This document shows, one piece after another, positions 1-6,631 of a stretch of DNA of 13,971 bases. The notes under the pieces are model-generated. The model was not told the DNA's origin, ran no database searches, and saw only the letters and a program-made list of their open reading frames with translations. Numbering within the stretch: position 1 is the first letter of the stretch; each line of letters opens with the position of its first letter. A program made the position numbers and the translations under genes. The stretch comes from Holosporaceae bacterium (GTDB lineage: Bacteria > Pseudomonadota > Alphaproteobacteria > UBA3830), in NCBI GenBank assembly GCA_031284345.1, contig JAITAC010000080.1, positions 1-13,971 on the forward strand, written 5' to 3'.

Positions 1-119
1 TCGAAAATAAATTAAACTGTCGACCACGAAAAGTGCTAGGATTTAGAACGCCATTCGAGGTTTTCTTCGGATTTCAATTAAATACAACCGGCGTTGCACT
101 TCATTCTTGAAAGGGCGAA
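1..119 (+). mobile_element. Right end of an IS30-like insertion sequence (partial)
   Basis: Inferred from the transposase 3' end. In IS30-family elements the right terminal inverted repeat lies at or just after the stop codon, so the element probably ends within a few tens of bases of position 110. The stretch around 90-119 (GGCGTTGCACTTC..., then TTGAAAGGGCG) is the best candidate for the terminal repeat. The left end is outside the window, so neither the repeat pairing nor the target duplication can be confirmed. The end at 119 is a guess. Confidence 0.45.
3..110 (+). CDS. IS30-family transposase, C-terminal end (5' part outside the window)
   Basis: Only the last 35 codons are present, in frame from position 3 to a TGA at 108-110. 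The peptide reads ...LNCRPRKVLGFRTPFEVF... and ends GVALHS. A Leu-Asn-x-Arg-Pro-Arg-Lys-x-Leu-Gly-(Phe/Tyr)-Arg-Thr-Pro-x-Glu-Val-Phe block is the usual C-terminal signature of IS30-family DDE transposases, which catalyse copy-out/paste-in transposition. Family proteins end shortly after this block, so the 3' end looks intact and not degraded. Whether the rest of the gene is intact cannot be seen. The opposite strand of this stretch is also open, but that frame shows no recognisable motif and runs into the repeat array, so I take the plus-strand reading as the real one. Confidence is high for the family and unknown for function. Confidence 0.8.
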   Translation, partial: ENKLNCRPRKVLGFRTPFEVFFGFQLNTTGVALHS

Positions 120-201
120 CTTTGTACCAGTCGCTGCCCAGTCGGCAATGGCAAATCAGAGATGGGATCTGGTATAAATATGGGAAATAAGCTTCAGAAT
201 A

Positions 202-515
202 AGGACGTTCCAGAACCAGTTGTGGTGAGGACATCCCAGAGTCCGTGGTGGCTAGGACGTCCCAAAATCCGTGGTGGTGAGGACGTTCCAGAACCAGTGG
301 TGGTGAGGACATTCCAGAATCCGTGGTGGTGAGGACATCCCAGAGTCCGTGGTGGTGAGGACGTCCCAGAATCCGTGGTGGTGAGGACATTCCAGAACCC
401 TTGGTTGTGAGGACATCCCAGAATCCGTAGTGTGGTGAGGACATCCCAGAACCCGTGGTGGTGAGGACATACCAGAGTCCGTGGTGGTGAGGACATCCAC
501 GAGTCCTTAGGATGG
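202..515. repeat. Tandem minisatellite, about 12 copies of a 26-bp unit
   Basis: Units begin with AGGAC and end with GTGGTGGTG. They start at 202, 228, 254, 280, 306, 332, 358, 384, 410, 438, 464 and 490. All are 26 bp except the ninth (28 bp, with a TG insertion in the GTGG run), and the last is degenerate. The core between the ends is (A/G)T(C/T)CCAGA(A/G)(C/T)C(C/A). Variation is concentrated at a few columns. The array is richer in G+C than the flanking genes. It stops 13 bp short of the rsmI stop codon, so an rsmI transcript would read into it. Because 26 is not a multiple of 3 and the minus strand of the unit has no stop, all three minus frames stay open, giving His- and Trp-rich peptides. 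I read this as a by-product of the repeat, not as protein coding. Positions 111-201, between the IS end and the array, show no recognisable gene. Confidence 0.93.
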
Positions 516-528
516 CAAGATATTTCCG

Positions 529-1440
529 TTATTTTTCCGGACTCTCATCCGCCAAAAGCTTTAATTCCAGCGCTTTTTGGTAGATCGCTTTTTTGCTGAT
601 CCCGCTGGAATCCGAGATTATTTTTACCGCTTCCCGGAGAGATCTGCGTTCCAATTCTTGCCTCAACAGAGCATAAATTTCAGATTCAGTTTCATTGGAA
701 ATAATTTGGCCGCAACCGGCGACCACAACCGTAAATTCTCCAATGGGATCTCTTTTGGAAAAATATTCTCCCAATTCCGAAAGATTCCCGCGTTTTATTT
801 CCTCGAAAACTTTGGTAAGCTCTCGGCAAATGCAACACCGTCTGTCTCCCCATATATTTCTCATGTTTTGCAGAGTATTTACGATACGTTTTGGGGATTC
901 GAGAAACACCATGGTGGCCGTTATATTTTTTAGAGTGCTCAAAAATGCGATTTTTGCTTTTTCTTTTGGCGGAGGGAACCCCAAAAAAATAAATTTATCC
1001 GTTGGAAGTCCAGCTACACTAACTGCAGCTACCGGAGCACAGGCTCCTGGAATGGGAAAAACTTCGATGTTGTTCCGTATGCACCAGCCTACGAGGCGAT
1101 ATCCAGGATCCGACACCAGCGGAGTACCAGCGTCGGATATAAGGGCATATATTCCTCCAGATTGCAACGCTTCCATCACAGATCTGCTCAATTCATTGTG
1201 TTCATGACAGGGAATCACTCGTGTCTTGATGTTATAAAAATCCAATAATTTCCTTGACTGGCGCGTATCTTCCGCAAAAATACATTTCGCGATATCCAAA
1301 ATATATATTGCTCGTAGCGATATATCGAATATATTTCCAATAGGTGTTGCAACAACGTATAAACCTGGTTTATGATTTTGATTGTATAATTTATATAAAT
1401 TTGTTTCTGAATATTGGGGCGGTGAAAATGTATCAGGCAA
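529..1440 (-). CDS. rsmI: 16S rRNA (cytidine1402-2'-O)-methyltransferase RsmI
   Basis: RsmI uses S-adenosylmethionine to 2'-O-methylate C1402 in the decoding centre of 16S rRNA. The tetrapyrrole-methylase-type fold is clear from LYVVATPIGN near the N-terminus, AEDTR, ISDAGTPLVSDPGYRLV (the Gly/Asp/Pro-rich loop typical of RsmI) and PIPGACAP...AGLPTDKFIFLGFPP. The C-terminal tail with a short helical region is also present. The longest frame starts at an ATG at 1485 with no ribosome site. I prefer a TTG at 1440 because AGGAG lies 8 nt upstream of it, giving 303 residues against about 285 for the family. Either start overlaps the 5' end of the divergent lipoprotein gene. Neighbouring rsmI (yraL) and an lpoA/yraM-type gene is a widespread arrangement and supports both calls. 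The stop at 529-531 abuts the minisatellite, and I see no terminator between them. Confidence 0.93.
   Translation of the reverse strand: MPDTFSPPQYSETNLYKLYNQNHKPGLYVVATPIGNIFDISLRAIYILDIAKCIFAEDTRQSRKLLDFYNIKTRVIPCHEHNELSRSVMEALQSGGIYALISDAGTPLVSDPGYRLVGWCIRNNIEVFPIPGACAPVAAVSVAGLPTDKFIFLGFPPPKEKAKIAFLSTLKNITATMVFLESPKRIVNTLQNMRNIWGDRRCCICRELTKVFEEIKRGNLSELGEYFSKRDPIGEFTVVVAGCGQIISNETESEIYALLRQELERRSLREAVKIISDSSGISKKAIYQKALELKLLADESPEK
1378..1390 (+). promoter_or_regulatory. Candidate -10 region for the LpoA-like gene
   Basis: A perfect TATAAT sits at 1385-1390, about 38 nt upstream of the ATG at 1428, within the sequence TTGATTGTATAAT. No good -35 hexamer is seen at 16-18 nt spacing. It lies inside rsmI coding sequence on the other strand. 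The same 13-mer recurs upstream of the tRNA gene. This is inference only. Confidence 0.3.
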
Positions 1441-2549
1441 CGAAGTTACTCCTATTAGCTGTTTTTCTGCTGGTTTCTTGCACATTGCAGAAGCATTCTA
1501 CGATACCAACAAGCAAAAAAGAAGGCGCTGTTGCTAATATATCGCATGCAACAAACTTACTATTGGAAAGACAGAAAATGTCTAGCAATAAAGTACTATT
1601 GCTGTTGCCGTTATCGGGTCCTCATCGAGAAATAGGAAACAACATATTAAAGGCCTGCTTGCTCTCCGCTAACGAATTTCACAACAGCAAAATAAGCTTC
1701 TATGTTATTGATACAGCCAATAGCAGCTTAGATAAGTATGCGCTGTACGAAAAATTCAATGGCGAAAATCTCAAAGCCATACTTGGACCGATATTTTTTT
1801 ACGAAGCCAAACAATTTGGTGCTTTGTTTCCCAATACTCCTATATTTACATTTTCTAACAATTTGGACGTAAATAATGCCCACGTGTTTTCCTGCGGCAT
1901 ATCTCCGCTTGATGAGATTCGAACGATTTTTGCCTACGTCAAGAAGCATAAATTGTACGATTTCCTCTTTCTACTTCCGGAAAATGAATTGGGGGATCAA
2001 TTACAGCAATATATTAATCAAGAAGCGTCCAAATCTCATTTTAATGATTTGGGAGAGATAGAAATCGTCCGTTATCGCAGTATTAGCAGCCAGAATGTTC
2101 GAAAATTCATCAAAAATTCCAAAAAGAAAGCCGTATTTTTGATTGATCCTGTTGTGAATCCGAGAGATTTTACTAATATTCATGTATTTACGTTGAGTTC
2201 ATCGGTATTTGCCAACCAGGAATTGTGGCATGGGGCATATTTTGCTTTTTCAAATGAGCATCACTTGCAGAAGTTCAAAGACAAATATCAAAGAATCTAC
2301 GGCAACACACCGGGAATATTGGAAGCTATTGGCTATGACATTTGCAATTTCCTGTACGACATTATTTTATGTGAGATACCAGAAGATTTTTTCTGTTCAA
2401 AGCATGAAGGTTGCCTAGGTGCATTTTTTATCAAGAAAAACAGCGGATTAAAGCGAAAACTTTTCGTAAGACAGCTAAACAATGCCACTGATTCCGACGA
2501 CGATAATCAGGAAAATGATGTCAACGACGATGATGGCGATATCGAATAG
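1428..2549 (+). CDS. Penicillin-binding protein activator-like lipoprotein (LpoA/YraM type, periplasmic-binding fold)
   Basis: This is a 373-residue predicted lipoprotein. Residues 1-18 form a signal peptide with a lipobox LVSC, giving a lipidated Cys18. From about residue 54 the protein resembles a type-1 periplasmic-binding domain as found in LpoA and in branched-chain amino acid receptor-like proteins: VLLLLPLSGPH, then AILGP, FTFSNN, and near the C-terminus GNTPGILEAIGYD. LpoA in gammaproteobacteria is an outer-membrane lipoprotein that stimulates PBP1A. In alphaproteobacteria these shorter proteins share the fold, but their role is inferred. The start is placed at 1428 because it directly precedes the signal peptide and GGGGCGG lies upstream; an in-frame GTG at 1344 would bury the signal peptide. 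The C-terminal 20 residues are strongly acidic (Asp/Glu/Asn run), which is unusual for the family and probably disordered. It is divergent from rsmI, with overlapping 5' ends. Confidence 0.75.
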   Translation: MYQATKLLLLAVFLLVSCTLQKHSTIPTSKKEGAVANISHATNLLLERQKMSSNKVLLLLPLSGPHREIGNNILKACLLSANEFHNSKISFYVIDTANSSLDKYALYEKFNGENLKAILGPIFFYEAKQFGALFPNTPIFTFSNNLDVNNAHVFSCGISPLDEIRTIFAYVKKHKLYDFLFLLPENELGDQLQQYINQEASKSHFNDLGEIEIVRYRSISSQNVRKFIKNSKKKAVFLIDPVVNPRDFTNIHVFTLSSSVFANQELWHGAYFAFSNEHHLQKFKDKYQRIYGNTPGILEAIGYDICNFLYDIILCEIPEDFFCSKHEGCLGAFFIKKNSGLKRKLFVRQLNNATDSDDDNQENDVNDDDGDIE

Positions 2550-2608
2550 TTGGCTTAGCGCGCTGTGCGGATCCTGGCATACTTTGATTTTTTGAATACG
2601 CGTTCTAA

Positions 2609-2640
2609 AGAGACCTCTAAGATGTCAATTGGAGATCTCT
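2609..2640 (-). terminator. Weak hairpin over the rppH stop codon
   Basis: AGAGACCTC (2609-2617) and GAGATCTCT (2632-2640) pair over 9 bp; in the minus-strand RNA the one imperfect pair is a G-U wobble. It falls at the end of the long operon, where a terminator is expected, and between convergent genes. It overlaps the last rppH codons and is not followed by a clear U tract, so intrinsic termination is doubtful. A role in mRNA 3'-end protection is possible. Confidence 0.22.
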
Positions 2641-3126
2641 TGCGGCATTTTGGAAAGCGTTTTTTTTAAATTCCACAATGAAACCAAGCAGATTTTTTAC
2701 AGGCATCCAGCGCCAACGGGAAAACTCTTGATTTTCCGAGATCTGCAAATTTATTTCGTCATCATTGCCGATAAATTCAAACAGAAAAAATTTTACTTCC
2801 TGTCCTGCGTAGACTGTTCCATATTTTTTGAAGATGGCGGATTTTATATGATCCGGATAGTCATATTTATAGGAGTCATCGGTGCAGCCAATAATTTTTA
2901 CAGATTTAATTCCGGTTTCTTCGTACAATTCTCGGATTGCGGCGTCGAGATATTGCTCGCCTGCATCCACTCCTCCCTGGGGAATCTGCCAAGCGTTGGG
3001 GATTAGGGAGCGTTCAGCGGCAAGCACTGTTGTGGAACCATTGAGCGGCCTGTCGTCTGCCAAATTTTTTTCATCATCGACCTTGCTTAGAAAAATTGCG
3101 ACGCATTTTCTATAGACTTCACTCAT
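2617..3126 (-). CDS. rppH: RNA pyrophosphohydrolase RppH (Nudix hydrolase)
   Basis: RppH removes pyrophosphate from the 5' triphosphate end of mRNAs and so primes them for RNase E-dependent decay. The Nudix box is complete at residues 51-73 (G-x5-E-x7-REL-x-EE-x-GI), preceded by AWQIPQGG, the RppH/Ap4A-hydrolase form of the box. The conserved YRKCVAIFL start and the FSRWRWMPV motif near residues 135-143 also fit RppH. The length is 169 residues, slightly over the usual 155-165, because of an extra 15 or so residues between the first strand and the Nudix box (KVDDEKNLADDRPLNGS). The start codon lies inside the stop region of the preceding gene (8-nt overlap, ATGAGTGA), so translation is probably coupled. 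It is last in the operon, which is its usual position after the deacetylase-like gene in alphaproteobacteria. Confidence 0.94.
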   Translation of the reverse strand: MSEVYRKCVAIFLSKVDDEKNLADDRPLNGSTTVLAAERSLIPNAWQIPQGGVDAGEQYLDAAIRELYEETGIKSVKIIGCTDDSYKYDYPDHIKSAIFKKYGTVYAGQEVKFFLFEFIGNDDEINLQISENQEFSRWRWMPVKNLLGFIVEFKKNAFQNAARDLQLTS

Positions 3127-4084
3127 GTTTTTTTATAACCGAACTAATGGGAGCGATAACATAATTTTCATGTTTGGACACCGCCGTCAAAAAATCCGGC
3201 AATTTATCGAGATGTATGAAGAATATTTTGCCGTCGCTATCGTCGGAGATCTCCAGAACAGACTTTGAATCGAACACCACCGAGGCGTTTGCGTGTATGA
3301 CTCCCACATCCGAAGATAGTGTCTGCAGAATATCGTTTGTTTTTTCGAGATCTAGGAAGGCCAGTCCTTTTTTGGAGAGTTCCTCCAGAATCACCGTAAT
3401 ATCTTTTGCGGACTTTGTCAGCAGTGTGGGAGAAGTGTTGGCAATGCCGATAACATACTTGGAAACTGCCAGCAGATGCATCAATTTATCCACGGTATCT
3501 TCGCTGTTGGAATTAGCCAAAAACGGCGCTATTTCGTTTTTGGGACTGACCGCCGTTGACGCCTGCGTAGGAATTTGCAGGAACACCTCATGTCCTGCGT
3601 CATGTATCATTTTCACCACATTGGAGACGTTGTCAAGATAGTGCGGCAGCACAAACGTCGCCCGAGACGTTCCTAGTATTTTTATGGCGTGCGGCAGATA
3701 TTCCACAGATCCGGCCTCCACATATATGACGAGACAAGCTTTTTTCTTGCCCGTATCCGGGAATTTTGCCGAGTACACGTCGAATACCCGATCTCCGTCC
3801 GGAGAAATTTTCGGAAGGAATCCGTATTTGGTCTTTTCGTAAAAAAGATCGTCGTCATTTTTTTTGAAGGAATCTGCGGTATTTTCTGGGATGTTTTTTC
3901 CTTCTTCTAGCTCTATTTCGTCAGCATTAACATCGCAGAGCATGTCTTTATTTATGAAAATTCTATACTGATAGCCAGACGAAGATGTTTTGCGATCATC
4001 ATGATGAAATTTAGTTATAGCCAAAAAAGTCACCACAAAAATTGCAAAACTACTCCAGGCGAAAATCAGTTTTTTATTTTTCAT
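3119..4084 (-). CDS. Divergent polysaccharide deacetylase family protein (YibQ-like), probably catalytically inactive
   Basis: A 321-residue protein with one N-terminal membrane segment (about residues 6-23) and the rest expected in the periplasm. The alphaproteobacterial YibQ hallmark GFLPKISPDGDRVFDVY (about residues 88-104) precedes a deacetylase-like barrel from about 114: ACLVIYVEAG, ATFVLPHYLDN, and AGHEVFLQIPTQA near 163-175. In family members the equivalent segments are VIDDLG, GHEvllHlPMEP and NHMGS, where Asp and His bind metal. Here the Asp-Asp pair is replaced by V-E-A, the His by Gln169, and NHMGS by ANTSP (about 215-219). The fold is kept while the metal site appears lost. The start is the ATG at 4084, overlapping the ctpA stop by 11 nt; an in-frame TTG at 4099 is less likely. 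It sits between ctpA and rppH as in many alphaproteobacteria. Its molecular role is unknown. Confidence 0.82.
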   Translation of the reverse strand: MKNKKLIFAWSSFAIFVVTFLAITKFHHDDRKTSSSGYQYRIFINKDMLCDVNADEIELEEGKNIPENTADSFKKNDDDLFYEKTKYGFLPKISPDGDRVFDVYSAKFPDTGKKKACLVIYVEAGSVEYLPHAIKILGTSRATFVLPHYLDNVSNVVKMIHDAGHEVFLQIPTQASTAVSPKNEIAPFLANSNSEDTVDKLMHLLAVSKYVIGIANTSPTLLTKSAKDITVILEELSKKGLAFLDLEKTNDILQTLSSDVGVIHANASVVFDSKSVLEISDDSDGKIFFIHLDKLPDFLTAVSKHENYVIAPISSVIKKHE

Positions 4085-5582
4085 GTATTTTACTACCAAT
4101 AGATTTAAATTTTTCCATAACTTTTATGGTATCGAAAGCTTTATTTAGCTGGTAATCTTTTTCGATTTTTTCTTTTAGGGGCAGTTTTTTATAGGACATT
4201 TCCATTTCGTCATCGTTTTCTTCGTCTGGATTTTTTTTATCCGTGGATTTTTTCTTGCTAATGGCATCGAGGGATTTTTTATTTATTTCTTCGGTATTTT
4301 TTTTATTTTTTGCTTTTTTATCGGCGTCCAGGGCATTATTTAAGATTTCTTCTCTTACGATGAATATATGTTCTGGTTTTTTTATGAAGGCGAAATCGGC
4401 TTCGATGTCCGGCGTAATGCCGTTTGCCTGAATGCATTCGCCGCTGGGAGTGTAGTGTTTAGCGATCGTTAATTTTATGGCGGTTTTGTCGGATAGGTGA
4501 ACGACTTTCTGCACGGATCCTTTTCCAAAGGATCTAGTTCCCACGATTATGCCACGTTTGTTATCTCTCATGGCGCCGGCGAAAATTTCCGGAGCGGAGG
4601 CTGTTCCGCTATTTATCAGGACCACGATGGGTTTGCCGTTGGTCAGATCTCCTTTGGAAGCGAAGAAATCTTTGCTATTTTCTTTGGTTCTTCCGCGGGT
4701 GGACACTATTTTTCCGCCGTCGAGAAAGACGTCTGACACGGATACGGCTTCGTCCAGGAGTCCGCCCGGATTATTGCGTATATCGATGACAAGTCCGCAT
4801 AATTTACTGAAATTACTATCAGCGATGAATTTTTTTAGATTTTTGGTGGTATTTTTATCGAAGGTCGAGATTCTAACGTATCCGATATTGTCCAGAATTT
4901 CGGTTTTGACGGACTCGATTTTTATTATGTCTCTTTCTATTTCCACATCGAAGAGTGATTTTTCTCCTCTTTTTATTTTCAATTTGACTTTTGTTTTCGG
5001 TTCTCCCCGGAGTTTTTCCAGAGCTTCTTCGGAGGAGATACCGTTTACGAATTCGTCGTTTATGTAAATGATGAGATCTCCGGCCCGAAGTCCTGCTTTT
5101 TCGGCGGGAGTATCGTCAATGGGGGAAATAATGCGAATGAAGCCTTCGTCCATCATGATTTCGATGCCAAGTCCGCCGAATTCGCCGTCTGTTTGCGTAC
5201 GCAGAGACGTAAACGACTTTTCGTTCATGTAACCGGAATGCGGATCCAGCGATGACAATACGCCCGAAATAGCTTTTTCGGTTATTTCTCCCTCTTCCAA
5301 TTCATGCACGTATTCAGATCGAATGAGCTTGAATATCATCTGAAGGAACACCATGTATTGCATGTCTTCTGGAACATTTTTCTTGACATCTTCCGGTAGA
5401 ACAAGCCCGCACTTGGATTTGCTCTTGCCGTTACTGGTTTTGCCTTGGGTTTCTTGTATGCCGCTTTCCGACGACTTGGGCTGTGTTTTTTCCACATAAT
5501 TCCTAAGCGAACCGCCGGAACAGCTGCCATTGCCAAGCAATATTCCCATCATCAAAAACAAAGAAAATTTTAATTTTGTCAT
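4074..5582 (-). CDS. ctpA: Carboxyl-terminal processing protease CtpA (S41 family)
   Basis: A periplasmic serine protease that trims C-termini and regulates peptidoglycan hydrolases. An N-terminal signal peptide (residues 1 to about 21) ends GNGSC, close to a lipobox but with a non-standard -3 residue. The tail-specific N-domain with YVHELEEGEITEKAISGVLSSLDPHSGYM is at about 91-119. A PDZ domain follows at about 132-205 (GGLGIEI...DTPAEKAGLRAGDLIIYIND). The S41 catalytic domain includes VIDIRNNPGGLL at 265-276, the nucleophile Ser329 in SGTASAPEI, and the general base Lys354 in SFGKGSVQ. The C-terminal 90 residues contain a Lys/Asn/Glu/Asp-rich low-complexity insertion (about 420-462), longer than usual, which may be a flexible linker. 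Start: ATGA overlap with the envC stop, preceded by AAAGGAAATAA, a good ribosome site. Total 502 residues against about 440 for the family. Confidence 0.95.
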   Translation of the reverse strand: MTKLKFSLFLMMGILLGNGSCSGGSLRNYVEKTQPKSSESGIQETQGKTSNGKSKSKCGLVLPEDVKKNVPEDMQYMVFLQMIFKLIRSEYVHELEEGEITEKAISGVLSSLDPHSGYMNEKSFTSLRTQTDGEFGGLGIEIMMDEGFIRIISPIDDTPAEKAGLRAGDLIIYINDEFVNGISSEEALEKLRGEPKTKVKLKIKRGEKSLFDVEIERDIIKIESVKTEILDNIGYVRISTFDKNTTKNLKKFIADSNFSKLCGLVIDIRNNPGGLLDEAVSVSDVFLDGGKIVSTRGRTKENSKDFFASKGDLTNGKPIVVLINSGTASAPEIFAGAMRDNKRGIIVGTRSFGKGSVQKVVHLSDKTAIKLTIAKHYTPSGECIQANGITPDIEADFAFIKKPEHIFIVREEILNNALDADKKAKNKKNTEEINKKSLDAISKKKSTDKKNPDEENDDEMEMSYKKLPLKEKIEKDYQLNKAFDTIKVMEKFKSIGSKIHEK

Positions 5583-6631
5583 TTATTTCCTTTCTCTGGT
5601 GGTTGCAACATCCACTGTCGAGGATCCAGAGGTTCACCAGATTTTTTCAGTTCCATTTTTAGTACAGGGTTACTCAGTGGATTGGAGTTCATTTTTCCCA
5701 TATAATCTCCTATTTCAACGATGTCTCCGGTGGATGCGAACAGCTGATCTATTCCATACACAAATATCCGGTACTCTCCATTGCTTATTATCACCATATT
5801 GCCATAATTCAGGAATTTCCCAGCAAATACAATGAGCCCATATGCCGGAGATATAACTACTGCGCCCGGACGCGTCTCAAAGGAAAGGTAATATATCATC
5901 TGGTTGTTGGGATTTTTATCTCCAAATTCAGTAATAACCTTGCCATAAACCGGATAGCTCAACATCAGATCTGTGGAAATTTTTGTATTTCTCAGTACGC
6001 CTATGATATTTTCCGCTTCCAGTTCGGCGTCCAGTTCCTCTATGGATTCGGACTTGGATGCAATATGGTAAACGACATCATTCTGTATGATATTTTCTTC
6101 GCGTTTTTTGGCGATCATGGTTGATTGGTCTTCTATTTTTTTCAGTAGGTCTTCATACTCGCTAACGGCGTTTTTCGACTCTTCCCTAAGGGATTTTTTT
6201 TCATTTTTCAAAAGCACCATCTCGGAACTGGTTTTACCCAGCTGTTTTCCAATTGATTTAAAATACGAAACGAAATTTTTGATAATTATGGAGCATCTTA
6301 CGAAATCATTTTTGTTGTCCTGATGATTCATCGCGAGTATTTTGGAAAATCTCTGGATATCGAAGAGGACCGTGAAGCATCGCGTGAGCATTTCGTACAT
6401 ATTTTTTACAATCGGGGCGGAAATTTTTTCCTTTTGATTTACGGCATCGATTTTTATCTCGATTTTGGCAATTTTTTGTTCCAATTCCACGGCTTTTTTG
6501 CAGAAATTTTTCATTCCCTGGGATTGGTTGCTCGATATTTTTTTTGCGGTAGGCGGATCGCAGACGCCAGAAAAATAAAAGAGCGCCTGCAGTGCGAGAA
6601 TAGCCAAAATGCGTGCCGTGAAATCATTCAT
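5579..6631 (-). CDS. envC: EnvC-like murein hydrolase activator (degenerate LytM/M23 domain)
   Basis: A 350-residue protein with an N-terminal hydrophobic signal segment (about residues 7-22), a long helical coiled-coil part (about 40-210, Lys/Glu-rich) and a C-terminal LytM/peptidase M23 domain (about 226-340). The domain keeps the fold markers GKVITEFGDKN, GAVVISPAYGLIVFAGKF, YGNMVIIS, GDIVEIGDYMGKM and GEPLDPRQW. It lacks both zinc-binding motifs: the HxxxD region reads MIYYLSFET and the HxH region reads PVLKMELKK. This is the pattern of EnvC/NlpD-type proteins, which do not cut peptidoglycan themselves but activate N-acetylmuramoyl-alanine amidases at division. Its place directly upstream of ctpA is the standard alphaproteobacterial order. 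ATGA overlaps couple it to ugd before it and ctpA after it. Confidence 0.88.
   Translation of the reverse strand: MNDFTARILAILALQALFYFSGVCDPPTAKKISSNQSQGMKNFCKKAVELEQKIAKIEIKIDAVNQKEKISAPIVKNMYEMLTRCFTVLFDIQRFSKILAMNHQDNKNDFVRCSIIIKNFVSYFKSIGKQLGKTSSEMVLLKNEKKSLREESKNAVSEYEDLLKKIEDQSTMIAKKREENIIQNDVVYHIASKSESIEELDAELEAENIIGVLRNTKISTDLMLSYPVYGKVITEFGDKNPNNQMIYYLSFETRPGAVVISPAYGLIVFAGKFLNYGNMVIISNGEYRIFVYGIDQLFASTGDIVEIGDYMGKMNSNPLSNPVLKMELKKSGEPLDPRQWMLQPPEKGNK

Noticed and set aside
43..500. Three long minus-strand open frames with His/Trp/Ser-rich 26-residue periodic peptides
   Set aside because: They are the same 26-bp repeat read in three frames. All frames stay open because the unit lacks minus-strand stops, starts fall inside the repeat with no ribosome site, and the longest runs antisense into the IS30 transposase end.
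202..515. CRISPR array
   Set aside because: Units are directly contiguous with no unique spacers, and no cas genes are nearby.
695..1207. Plus-strand open frame of 170 codons
   Set aside because: It is antisense to rsmI, whose family motifs are unambiguous; its product has no recognisable motif.
4549..5067. Plus-strand open frame of 172 codons
   Set aside because: It is antisense to the ctpA PDZ and catalytic region; composition and lack of motifs mark it as a shadow.
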